Below are positions 11,174 to 24,600 of a stretch of DNA of 64,000 bases, one piece after another (positions within the stretch are counted from its first letter, which is position 1; every line of letters begins with the position of its first letter). The translations under genes were made by a program, and so were the position numbers. The DNA comes from Corylus avellana (lineage: Eukaryota > Streptophyta > Magnoliopsida > Fagales > Betulaceae): the NCBI RefSeq assembly GCF_901000735.1, contig NC_081541.1, forward strand, positions 48,183,385 to 48,247,384, given 5' to 3'. Under the pieces are notes generated by a model that was not told the DNA's origin, made no database searches, and was given only the letters and a program-made list of their open reading frames with translations.

Positions 11174-11389
11174 AACTAATAATTAAGTGATTAAATTTAT
11201 CTATTCTTATAAACTTAAGCTTTTGATAATGTTAGAGAATATATTTCCTATATTGAAAAGAAATATATTAAATTGATATTGAATGTTATTTACCTTGTAT
11301 AAAAGTTATTGCAATGAGGTTTGATAGTAATCAAATCAATCAGATTTGTTTACCGATAAGTACTAAAATATACATATTTTAACCCTTTA
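11174..11389. mobile_element. LTR/TRIM-type end sequence at the break in gene C
   Basis: The break starts TGTTAAACTAATAATTAAG and continues with a GTGATTAAATTTAT ... CTTATAAACTTAAGCTTTT pattern. That pattern also occurs in the terminal repeats of the TRIM at 43086-43350 and at about 32960. It is consistent with an LTR beginning, but no matching second terminus was found. Confidence 0.4.
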
Positions 11390-12760
11390 ATTTACATATG
11401 TTAATCCTTTAGTTTTGTTATTTTGAGATGATTTGTTTCATTTTTGTATTTTATGTCTTTTTATAGGTTTTTAAAGAAAATGAAGTATTTCTGAAAATTT
11501 CGAACTTAAAATGACATTTTTTGGAAAATCTAGAGGTTGAGATCGAGCATATGCAGACTAGGCTCGAGCGCAGGCATGCGTTCGAATGCACATACGCCTA
11601 GGCTCAAGCACAACAACGCTCAAGCACCAGAGAACAAGGAGCAAGTGTAGCAATCCGCGTGCACAAGAAGAAGGCTCGAGCGCATCAGCGCTCAAGCACA
11701 CACAGGCAAGGATCGAGCGCAGGCTTGGGCTCGAGTGTACCGCACCTGGGATCAAGCGCACTCGTGCACTAGGGCATTGGAATATGCGGCCAGACTTTTT
11801 TTTCAACCCAAATTTGGTTTTCAAAGTCCTACTTGTACTAGGAAATAAACCTCCGATTTTATTAGGTTTTCTAGGGCTTCTATATTTTCCTAAGCTCTAT
11901 AAACAGACCCTTTATTCTTCAAACTCAAGTGTGGAGAAACAGACACAAGCTTTGTAAAAGAACTGAAGGCTATATCAAAAGGAGTTTGAGTTTTTCTTCT
12001 CTTCCCCTTTTGTTTTTGTCATGTAGTTAGTAATTTAATTAGGGCTAGTTTGAAACCCTAATCATGTTTGTTTAGGATTACAATATTGGCACCTTTGCTA
12101 CAATTATTGTTTGGGTGTTTAATTTGATTACTTCCTATTTACTTGAATTCTTCATATGAATGTGTTTGATCATATGCAAGTGTTTGGATTTATGTTATTT
12201 AGATGACTGAATTTTGGGCTTAATAGAGTGACAAAAGAACCCTATCACAGGTTTTTGGGCTAATCAATATGGGGAACTGGAAGTAGATACCATGTCCTAG
12301 GCCTTGTGTGATTGTCGATTTCCATAGATTTATGCTTCCTTAAAGAACAACTTAATATATACCATGCTAAATCCTTTGGGGGAGAAAAGAACTAGAGTAG
12401 ACACCATGCTTAGTTTGTTGTTTTGGAAAATTAATAGCTTAATGAGTAGATATCATGCTCTTAGGTTGACAAACATTGGATATCTAGATATAATTGAAAT
12501 ATTAGCACATTGTTAATCTTATGTGAGTGTGGTTAGTGGTAGATTTTAAAACCTTAATCCTTTTTAGTTTAGTTAATCTTTTATTTTAATTCAATATGTG
12601 ACAATTGATTTAATTCTGTTAATTAAATAGGAAATTACATTCTAAGCATAATTTACCAATTCTCGTGAGAATGATATCGTATTTGTCTGCTATATTATTA
12701 TTTTGACATTGTGCACTTATAAGTAAAACGTAGCAAATATTCGCCTATTAATTTAGGTGG
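11390..12760. mobile_element. Gypsy-like LTR / leader relic
   Basis: A GC-richer block with repeated CTCGAGCGCA / CTCAAGCAC phrases (11530-11770) is followed by CTCTATAAACAGACCC as a possible promoter. A leader then ends near TTCTCGTGAGAATGATATCG, resembling the region before the coding part of Tat/Athila-type Gypsy elements. No gag or pol reading frame is present. The family assignment is inference from style. Confidence 0.4.
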
Positions 12761-12845
12761 ATATTTGTCACAACATTTACCATACTTATCTATTTACATT
12801 ATTCTATAAATAGGAGCATTTGTATTGTAATATCAACCAAGCAAT

Positions 12846-14643
12846 AAGAGTATAATGTAGACCTATGAGCTTTATCTATGACCTAGGTTGATAGGTTTGG
12901 GTTGTGGGATAGATAAAATACGGATGAGTATTGAAGTGAAAAGAGAAATATGATTGATAGTACTCCACTTGAGGTGGGAGATCACCCTTTACACACAAGG
13001 TGCTAGATAATTTCTTCAATCCTTTTCGTACTGCTAATGCTCAATAAATAGCCCTACGTGAACATATATGCGTGCACACTTCTAACTCTTAAAGATAAAG
13101 ACAACAGAATCCTAACAGGATGTATTTGCTACGATAAACTAAAGAATACATAAAGATAAACTAACTAGATAAAGATAACATAACTAGTCTCTCCTCATCC
13201 TAATCCAATTATCTAGGATTAGGCTTGGGCTTCCTCTTTTTCATATGATAACTACGATCCTCATCAATCTTGATAGGTTTGGATTGTGGGATAGATGTGA
13301 AAGAATATGAGAATCATGTTTTACCCCCCAAATCAAACACATAAGCAATTTTTATAACCAAATCAACCGCATAAGCAGTTTATCTTAGAAAAATAAATAG
13401 CTATGCTTAATATTAAACAAAAATAACAATAAAAAAACATCCACACAACCACAACACAAGATTTATTGATGAAGTGGAAAACCATTTGAACCAATCAAAG
13501 GAAAAACCACTCGCGGGCCGCCAAACACAAGAAAGCACTATATGAAGACCCTGAGACTATAAACAGTAGAAACACTTACAAACCCTTTGCAAGTTCTAGA
13601 CACTGTAAGATCGACAAGCCTCCAACTCATCCTCCAAGCTCTCTATCTTCACAGAGTGTGTATCCTTACCGACCCTTCGGTAGACTTCTTTATGGTTGCA
13701 TGATGTGTATGATGTAGTTTGAAATAAAAATAAATAAATAAATTTTTTTTTTTAAAAAAAAAAACCCAAGTAAGCGAAAGCTGTTTAGGCAACCTTACTT
13801 GTTAAAAATAACAGTGAAGAACACTGGGAATTAGCAGGCGAGGAATGTAGGGATAACTACCTTGAATCAACAAATGAGCAACGCTCAGTCGAAGATGGTC
13901 TACTGCAGGTTCAATTAATGGAAGAAGAAAATGAAGATATCTGAACATTGGGCTGTCTTGACTCACAAAGGGTTCCAAAGAAGGAATTTGGTCAACTAAA
14001 ACCCTAAAAAATACTACCCTCAAAAAATAGTATTTGGAAAAAATGATAAGAGTGGAAACAAGCCGGGAGGAAGAGAAATGGAGGAAAGAATTGAGCTTTT
14101 TGCAGAGCAGGAACAGAGAATTCGCAGAGCAACAATGGTGGTCGAAAATGTGCAAAGGAGAAATGAGAGGAAAACGATGAAGGACTTCTTTTATAAGGGC
14201 GTGGGGGAGTAGAGTGAAAAAGAGGGTGACGGCGCAATGCGCGGCCTTAGGGTTACCTCGAGAAGGTATTTCGACATGACTACTCTCAAAAGGCACGCCT
14301 CGCCAACCACACACCTTTCGACACGTGGCAACCACCTCGAAAAAATACATATGACAGACAGTTGTTCTCAATGGCTCGAGAAGTTGAACAATCTCAATAT
14401 GGTCAGACTCGAGAAGTCCAAAAGACACGTATAGCATAACTCGAGAAGTCCAAAAGACACGTACAGCGTAACTCGAGAAGTCCAAAAGACACATACAGCA
14501 TAACTTGAGAAGTCCAACAGACACTCTAACTCAAGAAGCTTAACAGACTCAAAAGTCTGGCTCGAGAAGATAAAATTGAAAAAGTTTTGAAAAAACAATC
14601 AAAAGAAGAAAAAGTTGACACTGAAGATAAGTCGGTATCTCTG
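12846..14643. repeat. Duplicated block, copy 1 (left of gap 1)
   Basis: About 1.8 kb ending exactly at the N gap. It recurs with several percent difference at 14744-16481. It is retroelement-like, non-coding sequence (for example GATAGGTTTGGGTTGTGGGA appears twice in altered form, near 12889 and 13269). The reading frames inside it run through repeats and are not credible genes. Confidence 0.85.
14400..14530. repeat. Minisatellite, about 32-35-bp unit, longer allele
   Basis: Four or more units of the pattern CTCGAGAAGTCCAAAAGACA + CGTACAGCATAA. The counterpart in copy 2 (about 16255-16365) has fewer units, so the two copies differ in length here. Confidence 0.8.
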
Positions 14644-14743
14644 NNNNNNNNNNNNNNNNNNNNNNNNNNNNNNNNNNNNNNNNNNNNNNNNNNNNNNNNN
14701 NNNNNNNNNNNNNNNNNNNNNNNNNNNNNNNNNNNNNNNNNNN
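14644..14743. other. Assembly gap 1 (100 N)
   Basis: Exactly 100 N, the usual placeholder for a gap of unknown size. It is flanked on both sides by copies of the same 1.8-kb block. Confidence 0.99.
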
Positions 14744-15598
14744 GAGTATAATGTAGACCTATGAGCTTTATCTATGACCTAAGTTGATAGGTTTGGGTTG
14801 TGGGATAGATAAAATACGGATGAGTATTGAAGTGAAAAGAGAAATATGATTGATAGTACTCCACTTGAGGTAGGAGATCATCACCCTTTACACACAAGGT
14901 GCTAGATAATTTCTTCAATCCTTTTCCTACTGCTAATGCTCAATAAATAGCCCTACGTGAACGTATATGCGTGCACACTTCTAACTCTTAAAGATAAAGA
15001 CAACAGAATCCTAACAGGATGTATTTGCTACGATAAACTAAAGAATACATAAAGATAAACTAACTAGATAAAGATAACATAACTAGTCTCTCCTCATCCT
15101 AATCCAAGTATCTAGGATTAGGCTTGGGCTTCCTCTTTTTCATATGATAACTACGATCCTCATTATTCTTGATAGGTTTGGATTGTGGGATAGATGTGAA
15201 AGAATATGAGAATCATGTTTTACCCCCCAAATCAAACGCATAAGCAATTTATATAACCAAATCAACCGCATATGCAGTTTATCTCAGAAAAATAAATAGC
15301 ACAATAAAAACATCCGCACAACCACAACACAAGATTTATTGACGAAATGGAAAACCCTTTGAACCAATCAAAGGAAAAACCACTCGGGGGCAGCCAAACA
15401 CAGGAAAACACTATATGAAGACCCTGAGACTATAAACAGTAGAAACACATACAAACCCTTTGCAAGTTCTAGACTCTGTAAGATCGACAACCCTCCAGCT
15501 CATCCTCCAAGCTCACTATCTTCACGGAGTGCGTATCCTTACCGACCCTTCGGTAGACTTCTTTGTGGTTGCATGATGTGTATGGTGTAGTTTGAAAT

Positions 15599-15631
<33 letters not shown>

Positions 15632-16481
15632 AAGTAAGCGAAAGCTGTTTAGGCAACCTTACTTGTTAAAAATAACAGTGAAGAACACTGGGAATTAGCA
15701 GGCGAGGAATGCAGGGATAACCACCTTGAATCAACAAATGAGCAACGCTCAATCGAAGATGGTCTACTGCAGGTTCAATTAACGAAAGAAGAAAATGAAG
15801 ATATTTGAACACTGGGCTGTCTTGACTCACAAAGGGTTCCAAAGATGGAATTTGGTCAACTAAAACCCTAAAAAATACTACCCTCAAAAAATAGTATTTG
15901 GAAAATGATAAAAGTGGAAACAAGCCAAGAGGAAGAGAAATGGAGGAAAGAATTGAACTTTTTGCATAGCAGGAATAGAGAATTCGCAGAGCAACAATGG
16001 AGGTCGAAAATGTGCAAAGGAGAAATGAGAGGAAAACAATGAAGGGCTTCTTTTATAAGGGCGTGGGGGAGTAGCCAATCAAGTGAGAAAGAGGGTGACG
16101 GTGCAATGCGCGGCCTTAGGGTTACCTCGAGAAGGTATTTCGACATGACTACTCTCAAAAGGCACGCCTCGCCAACCACACACCTTTCGTCACGTGGCAA
16201 CCACCTCGAAAAAATACATATGACAGACAGTTGTTCTCAATGGCTCGAGAAGTTGAACAATCTCAATATGGTCAAACTCGAGAAGTCCAAAAGACACGTA
16301 CAGCATAACTTGAGAGGTCCAAAAGACACATACAGCGTAACTCGGGAAGTCCAATAGACACTCTTAACTCAAGAAGCTTAACAGACTCAAAAGTCTAGCT
16401 CAAGAAGATAAAATTGAAAAAGTTTTGAAAAAACGATCAAAAGAAGAAAAAGTTGACACTGAAGATAAGTCGGTATCTCTG
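14744..16481. repeat. Duplicated block, copy 2 (right of gap 1)
   Basis: It starts exactly at the end of the gap with the sequence found at 12846 and runs to GTCGGTATCTCTG, the last bases before the gap in copy 1. Small indels, a shorter minisatellite and a long poly(A) at about 15601-15629 separate the copies. Either heterozygous contig ends or a real tandem duplication would fit. Confidence 0.85.
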
Positions 16482-16548
16482 GAAACTGATCCATTCTAAA
16501 AACATGGAATTTCCATAATCTACTATATAAAGGAAATTTGGGGGTAAC

Positions 16549-17149
16549 TGTGGGGTAATGGATCAACCAAGATACCAATAAAGGGCCCCCAAACCAAATA
16601 ATTATTATGTAGGCCCATGAATAAAAGGCCCAGATCAAATTGTATCAGCCCATGAGAATACAGTGGGGATCCAACTGTCTAAAGAGTTGGATGAATGTGG
16701 CCAATTGTTCATTGTGAACGTGGCCAAGCATAAAGCACCAAACCATGTGCAAAATGAGCGTGGCCGAGCTAAAGAACATAAACCCACGTTTTGTACAAAG
16801 GAAGCCGAGGCTTTGACAGGACCCACCATCCCATGATCCGCCCCGATCTTATAAACACGATTTCAGCATGTCATTGGACTCCTCGGAAACGTGGGGTCAA
16901 GATTTCAAGGGCTAGTACTCAACAATAACGGCTTCTTGATGCCTATAAAAGAGAAGCTCCAACCAGGTATTTGGTTTATCACACTCAAGAACTCCTTAGC
17001 TTTTCCTTTGTGAAAAATAATTTACTAACTTAAGCATCAAAGTTATCCCCCACTAGCACACCCGGCAAGCTCTTATCCTATTTCTCATTATGTCGATTGC
17101 ATTTGTCAGATCGCTGAGCCACCCATCTCAAAAATTGTGTCAACATTGT
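16549..17149. mobile_element. Probable LTR adjoining the 3' end of gene C
   Basis: It begins TGTGGGGTAATGG, contains CCTATAAAAGAGAAGC as a plausible TATA region and TTAAGCATCAAAGTTATCCC downstream, and ends GTGTCAACA. The stop-codon end of gene C lies immediately after it. A matching partner LTR and a target duplication were not found, so the exact left end is uncertain. Confidence 0.45.
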
Positions 17150-17159
17150 CAAACCTTAG
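17147..17159 (+). pseudogene. Orphan 3' end of gene C exon 4
   Basis: CATTGTCAAACCTTAG corresponds to the end of gene A exon 4 (CATTGTTGAACCTTAG, coding I-V-E-P-stop). It is followed by the same 3' flank as gene A. It lies about 6 kb from the rest of the exon, and the intervening exon sequence is missing. The match is short on its own; the shared flank makes it convincing. Confidence 0.7.
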
Positions 17160-17509
17160 GTAAAAATTTTTTTTTAAAAAAAAGCCTAGAAACCTCGTGT
17201 TTATCAATGCCAAATATTGTGTTTAGATGGAAAAAGCAATTAATGTTACTTTCATAGTTGATACTAGATTGTTTGAACACGGGTTTGTTGAATATTACAT
17301 GTTTCTTTTTTGTGTCAGAACTTTCTTACATGTTCTATTGTGGTGGAGATCGATTAGACAATTAGCATTGCTGTTGTGCCAAGTGTGGAGTGAGTACGGT
17401 AAAGTAGAGGTTATTTTTCTGGAAAAATAGTTTGTTGATCTTCTGCTTCAATGGTGATTAAACCAGAGATAAGGTTCTTGAGGCTAAAACGCTGCGTATA
17501 ACCAATAAG

Positions 17510-17680
17510 CTGATCATCCTTGGAAGATGGCAACCTGGTATGCAGCTGTTAAAGCTTGCTATGTCCTCCATTCCAATTTGGGTAAAGTTAATTCATCTCC
17601 CATTGGGATTTGCTAGGGTTTTAGTAGAAGATTATGTGAACTCTGATGTTTTGAGGGAAATCCTTGTTTTTGTGCATGGT
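17510..17680 (+). pseudogene. LINE ORF1 (DUF4283-type) fragment with deletion
   Basis: The translation reads WQPGMQLLKLAMSSIPIWVK then LPLGFARVLVEDYVNSD, typical of the DUF4283 region of plant LINE ORF1 with a part missing between the two motifs. It is related to the fragment at 4335-4460. Confidence 0.55.
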
Positions 17681-17721
17681 AATTGTCATGGTTATGGACA
17701 CGTTTTGTATGCTTGGGAGAA

Positions 17722-18010
17722 AAAATGTGCATCATGGTGAGGGTAGATGATTACTTCAAATACACCTGGGTGATGATGCTAAGAAAAAAGGCAGAGACCT
17801 CTGATCAAGCTAAGGCCATTTTCAAAAGAATACAGAATGAGAAAATGTGCGTTACCAAACGCATCCAAAGTGATCGTGGAAGGGAATTTGAAAATTCTTC
17901 CTTTGAACAAACAATATTGTATTGATGTTGGGATCAAGTAGAAGTTGTGTGTTCCGATTACTCCATAACAAAATGGAGTTGTTTAAAGAAAGAACAAAGT
18001 AGTTAACTTT
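17722..18010 (+). pseudogene. Copia integrase fragment
   Basis: The translation shows VDDYFKYTWVMMLRKKAETS, then KRIQSDRGREFENSSFE, and after an early stop the degraded remnant of the PQQNGVVERKNRT motif (17965-18000). This is the catalytic core of a Ty1/Copia integrase, cut at both ends and joined directly to the LINE fragment. Confidence 0.75.
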
Positions 18011-18610
18011 GCCAAGCCTCACAAGAAGGGTACATTTGTAAAACCAAACAAACTTGAAATATGCTTATAGAGAGAAAGAGCATTTGCATTCATTTCTCTA
18101 TACTATTTAAATATTATTTTTCTATATTAATCTAGACCAGCAAAGAAAATATTGTGAAAATTTAAAAATATAATAATAACAAAATGAAATGCCTCAACCA
18201 ATCAATCCCCTTGAGACAACTCAAAGGAAGCAACCCAGCATCCCACACAAACAACAATTCTTGAGCTTAGTGATGAGAGAGGGAGAGAGAAAGAGCAAGA
18301 GAGTGATGCAGCCAAAGAGTTGATGAGAGAGAGCTCGTTTTTATTTTAGCCTAGGAATAGATAAGCCAATGTGAAAAGTTTTGGGGATTCTATCTTAATT
18401 TTACATAGAATGCACGTATACATAAACATATGCGAATGCCCTAACAACAATTACAGCTACAAGAACACACTGCATAATATTGATTATTTACAATATCTGG
18501 TCAAATGTGTGATTTAACTGCACAAACATATAGTTTTCTTTATGTACGAATAAGATATAACACTCTCATTTAATTATATAGGAATCTAACAATTCCAAGC
18601 ATATTATATT

Positions 18611-21600
18611 TTAGAAAGGCTCGACGATGACCTTCCCAGTAGCATGGCCATCAATACTCTTTGCCCAAGCATCTTCAGCCTTACTCAGGGAATGCTTCGA
18701 GTCAATCAGAGTCTTAAGTTTACCTTCCTTCACCAACTTAACAAGATAATCCAGGTTCTCACTCTTGACATTTACAAAAACTGGCAGCAGTTGCTTCTTG
18801 GAGAAGGTAATTTTCTTTAGAGCAAAAGTCGCCATGGAACTTAAGCTGGGAGTTAAATCGAACACCTTCCCTTTCTCACTCAGATTTGGCTCAAAAGTTG
18901 ACCAAGGAATGCCAGTAGCACCGTGGATCACAAAGTCATATTTCCGACCAGACGGGCTCTTCAGAGCTGCCCCTTCCGGAGTCTTGTAGTCGAGAACCTC
19001 ATCGGCCCCTAAGCTCTTGACCAACTCAATGTTGCGTGCCCCGCACGTGACAGTCACATGTGTGTTTCCAAGCTTTGCCAGTTGAACCGCGTAGAGACCT
19101 ACACCACCTGAGGCGGCAGTGATCAAAATGTTTGCCTGCTGGCCACTTCCATCAAGCTTGATCCCAGCGGATTGGGTGAGCGCCTGGTGAGCTGTAAGAC
19201 CAGCAATGGGTAAGCCTGCAGCTTCTGCTGCTGAAACTTCAGCTGGCCTAGCAACTGTCAGCTTCTCCTTGGACACAGCAAACTCAGCTAGTCCACCTCC
19301 ATCCTGTCAAATATATAACAGAGAGAAAAAAAAATATAGGTTATTTTAATAACTAATGCCTGAGTATTAATCACAGCTGAAACATCCAGTAACCAGAAAT
19401 TCAGCACGTCTAGAGTTGGTACGTCCAATTGTCTAACCTAATGCGAAAAATAATGCCACATCTTATCTAAAGCCAGGATGGAATGTCAAATATTGGCAAG
19501 GTGATCAGTGAGACCTGGAGAGTGCTGGATAAGCACTGCCTGTACTGCAAATTCAGGAGGAACTTTTAAGAAAATGAATCCATTAAAAGAATGCCTAGGC
19601 CAACTTTGTTACAGATCAGAGTTACCAGAATGCATTACTAACAAGTGAGATCAAGGATCGCTTAATTCTAAATGTGGTAGAGTTTCATTGCAGTATACTA
19701 ATTCTGGATATCACCAAATTTTCTACTTTATCTTCTCTCACATAACCTTTATGAAATGCAAAATAGAAAGTAATAATGATATTCTTAAATAGGATTTAAA
19801 AGTTTCAAAACTACCAGTCCCAATTAGGAGTATTGAGTTAATAACTACCTCATAATACTCTAACTTCTATTAAACAATCTATAAAAGTTGTATATGAGCC
19901 TAACTCCTATCAATTTACATGTCTGGGTAAGTGGTGTACACTTCCTGTTCCTGTTCCTGTTCCTTGTACCACAATGATCCACGTTATAATTCTTACTTAC
20001 AGCCTCATATGTCTTGGATAGGGGGAGGTTCAAAACATGATATTTTATCAATATTACAAAAGGCCATAATCAGGGTCTGAATAAACCCAGTTCACTACAG
20101 CAATTAACTATTAGAAGAAAAAAAGTGATGGCCATAAACAAAAAAAAAAAAAAAAGGCAGTAAAGCAGGGGGAGAACAATGACTTCTCACAAGGTCAAAC
20201 CTCTCAGACTAGAAGAAAGAGATGTTTTGCATCCATGACTACTAATTGCAATAAGTAAGAAGGGGGGGAGTATTTCACATAAGAACCATTGATAAATTAT
20301 TTTAATGTATGAATAATACGATATGTGAAGATAAATTGTTGTCGTCACCAGTATGCATATCCAACAGCTGCAAAAATTGGCCCTACCACCACTTACGACC
20401 CTGTCAATGTTATGCAGCACCAAGTGGGGTCTCCGATTTTTCAACAAAATAACAGCATGGGAGGAATTTCTAAATATCACAAAGGGCTTGAATCTGTTAC
20501 AGTTGTCCAAACTGTGCCACTTAGGTGAGGGGAGGCAGGAGCTATTAATTAAGTTAACTTTATTGAGAAGATCTCTTTCGATATATATTTCTCCCAAGAG
20601 TGATTTTTTCATCTTACCTACACAGAATTTGGGACAAAAGAAGGGGGAAAAAGGTCCATTGCCACTGTAGGAAACTAATCATTTCTTGTCCCCAATCACC
20701 CAAATCTTTTCAATAACATGATCGTGCTTCCTCAGTTTTTAAGACAAAGAATATTCAAATCGTTTGATGGAGGTATAAAGGCAAAAGAATAAAAATGAGT
20801 ACTCACAGCAATGCCAAGATTAGCTAGAACTTTGTCACCAGCTTTGAAACTTTTGACTCCTGGTCCAACCTCTACAACCTCTCCTGCCACATCAGTACCT
20901 TTTCCAACAACAAACATGTTCAGCCAAAAGGGAAAATGCAACACTTGCCAAAAATTTACAACATGCAAGCAACAGTGAGAAATTCAGTCTAATAGGTATA
21001 TCACCTTGTTACTCGTGTCAATGTAGTAATATTAGTTTTATTTGACATTTGGAATGCCACGAAATCGATCAGAACCATGTGAATGACATTTACTAGATCA
21101 ATTTTTGCTTTCAGAGTTAGAGGTCGCTTGTGTGCTATTGAAGGATATGTGACATGCTCCAACACCCTCTTAAAATTGAAATAAGAATTTGAACTGTAAC
21201 ATCCATCAAATGCTATTGAATAATTCTTCATGATGTAAAATTGAGTAGCCTAAACCAGCCCAATCACCCATAGTTAAAAAAATGTGGGAAAAAGATATAT
21301 TTTCAATAGCTTATAAAAACAATATGAAGAGAAAAAGATGTCTAAGAAAAATCATACACAAATAATGTTAAAGACATTATAGCATAGTGCTGCAAGTATG
21401 GCATTTGGAAGGGAGGGGAAGAGCTCAACATTCAATCCTTGTCCACTCAAAATGGGAAAAAGAGTACAAGTTTTCTGTTTGGTATCTACTTGCAATTGTG
21501 GTATTCCAGAATCATGGGAATTACTCTTTGTAATTAATTAAAAAGTGACCATTAAAGGAGCATCCAGAAGTGAGTTCTATCCTATTTAACTTCAATAGGC

Positions 21601-24600
21601 ATCTACAAATTAAATTAGTTGTCCCATCATGCGTATGCAACTATAAATAGTCAGCATGTCTTTGTTAAAAAGTAACTGTCCGAGACTTCAAAATAATAAC
21701 AGTAATAAAAATTTGACTTATGGCTTAACTTATTCACAAAAGTCAATGAGATCTATGTATTAAAATGTGTTCCCTAGGTAAAGGAAGGTGTCGCAATAAT
21801 TTCTTTTAATAGAAACAATGAGAAATAAAGAATTACCAGGTATGTGAGGGAACTTGCGAGGTAGCAAAGGCCGCATAATGCCTTTCTGAACTTTCCAATC
21901 AATAGGATTTAGACTAGTTGCTTCCAGTTTTAGCAAGAGCTCATCCTTCTTCGGAGTGGGGACTGGAACTTCAACATGCTGCAACAAACATGAAAGTTAC
22001 AATACTTTCTATAACTGACTCAATGGTCTCTTTTGACAATAGCAGGATCAATATAACTGACTCAATTCAGTTCACTGCAATAGAACCAATGTTATTATAT
22101 CTAGTCTTCTATAGTATTATTCCTCAAATGACAAAATGAGGAGACCAAAAGACATTAAAAAGAAAAGTCTATTTTGTAAAGGAGTTTCAAAAACAGAAGC
22201 AATGAGAGAGAAGAGAGAATAAGGCTTAAACTTAGTGTTTAAAAAAATTTGAAGGATCGTAGAAAATTGTTTTGCACCTGAAAGGTAGGAGGTTTTCAGG
22301 TTTCGGTAATAGGGGGAAACTTGGGGTTTATATGTTCATTCATGCATCCAAGAATGACACCAGAAAATGAAATTCTCAATAAAATTAAAAATAGGAAGAT
22401 TTAGACTGTCCTTTATACAAAGATTGACGTGTGTTTAAGAGACACCATCAAAATGGAACTTTTAGTTTTATGGAATTATACATTCATTAAACTGCACATA
22501 TTTTAAGCAAAAGTGTCTCTACAGTCAAAGTACAACTACACACCATATTACAATAGTTCAATAATGTTTGCAAAAACACAAATGCATTTGATCATATCTA
22601 CATCCTTCTACACAAATAAAGTCGATTATCAATCAGAAATCTATGTGAATTTGATCTTGACAGGTAGAAAAATAAGGAAAATAATGAGAGAGGGCAATTG
22701 CATACAGAAACAACTTTCTGCAGCTAGCCAAGCACTAATAACTTACTCTTTGGATCATGAAGTGATCCATAAAGCTCACCTTCCTTCCTCATTTAATATA
22801 GGCCCAAAGTATTTCCTAACATAATTTCAACTTGTTTTGAAATCCTTTAGTTATTTCAAAGCAACTTTTAAATTGCCATATAGGTTACTTCTTTCACATG
22901 CTTTTCTTTCATGCGCACCCAAATTCATATTTGAATCTCCTGTGGATTCTTCACAACATTTGCCCCAAATAACCCAGAATTTTAAATAACCCTAGGTGGA
23001 TAAAATTTGGCAAGTGCTAAAGTATCCACCATTACGCGTATCAAAAGTAACCATGTTCAATTGCTGGCAATAAAAAGTAAGTCATCATATGTTTATGCCA
23101 TCTCATCATGAATTTTCCTTAAGCTATTTATCAGGGGAGGAAAAATAAGGATGTTCCTTGCAGCCTGACAAAAAAATAAGAAGAAAAATAAAAGAAAAAG
23201 TAATTGTCAAGTCAACATCCTGCGCCTATTAAAAATTGAACAAAATACTTACCCAATAATACGTTCAAAGCAGTGGAACAATCAGACACATAAAAAGGAA
23301 TCCTCTTAAAAGTTCTTCCCAATTGCATTGCACTCATTTTTATTTGTTTTTCTATCCAAAAGAAGATTTTGTCCTTTCACCAATGGATTGGCATTCTGGT
23401 CTCGATTATCTACAGCCGTTCAACATTCACAAAGTAAATATTCAGATTAAATTCAGCAGTTTCCAAAAGTTTGGATATGCAGGAGACCTCCAAGGTCAAA
23501 TGTCAGAGCTCCCGACATTTATTCCTGCAGTGATCACCCCATCTTGCAGACTATCACAATTCTATAAATCCTGTACCCCAGACAACTTTTATCTAGATAT
23601 TCAGACTTTGTGAGTGTTAGCATATCTCAAAATGAAGAGAATTTGAGAGGGAAACCTCCTAAAACTATTGGTGGAATGGTGTCAAATGAAGAATTACAAA
23701 ATAAAAATAGTAATTTTGATTATTTGCTAATATGTGTGTGTGTCTGTGTAAGAAAATGAGGCATGTGTGGTATAAAAATTGGAGAATCTATTCTCTTTCT
23801 TTTCCCAAAAAGAAAAGTGATATTGGAGATTGTGTAATGCTTACTCTCAACAGTCAAAGTATTTGTCTACCACAGTTGTGATATTCTTTGTTTCTCTGAT
23901 TCCTATCCGATGATCCAGGACATAATCCTGGACCTGAAGAACAAAAAATAGATCTTTTGTTCTTCTTGTCCAATTTTTAAATGTTCTTAGTATTTTATAC
24001 ATTCCACACCTTTAACTACTAAATAAGAAAATCAAACAGAGATTCGGAAAACTTGAAAGATAATAAATAAATAAATAAATAAATACCAAGATATTGACAA
24101 AAGCGGAAAGAGGGGGATTGCAACACACGCGCATATATATATATATAAGAAGCCATTTATACATATCCCAATTCCTCCTGCTAAATATTTTGATTTAATC
24201 AAATAGAACACAAACCAAAAGGATCTGGAACGAAAGCAGACACAAAGAATTACACAGATTGGTGAAATGGACCTTCAAGTTCAATCCAAGCCCCAAAGCA
24301 CAATCGGCTTCGCCAATTTCATTGTTTTTATTTTTTAATCTAGAACGACAAATCAACATAAATTGTAAAGTAATATAGAAATACATAGTAATATTGAAAT
24401 TACCACCAAAAAAAAAAAAAAAAGAGTGTATACAGTATACGCGCTTGGGTTGCGCAAATAAATTTGTGATTACTAATAATAAAAAATTAAAAATTAAAAA
24501 ATAGAAAATTAAAAAAGAATGAACATGAAAATAACCTTCAAACCAGCTGATCCTCCACCATAGCCATCGTACTGAACCGCATGCATAAGGTTTGATGCTG

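Noticed and set aside
10801..11174. Gene C as a functional short reductase
   Set aside because: It lacks the first 100 residues, the cofactor loop is frameshifted, and the C-terminal third is missing.
13802..14524. 240-codon minus-strand frame with repeated WTSR/LDFSSY phrases
   Set aside because: The repeats come from the minisatellite and the frame is interrupted in the second copy of the block (15666-16200).
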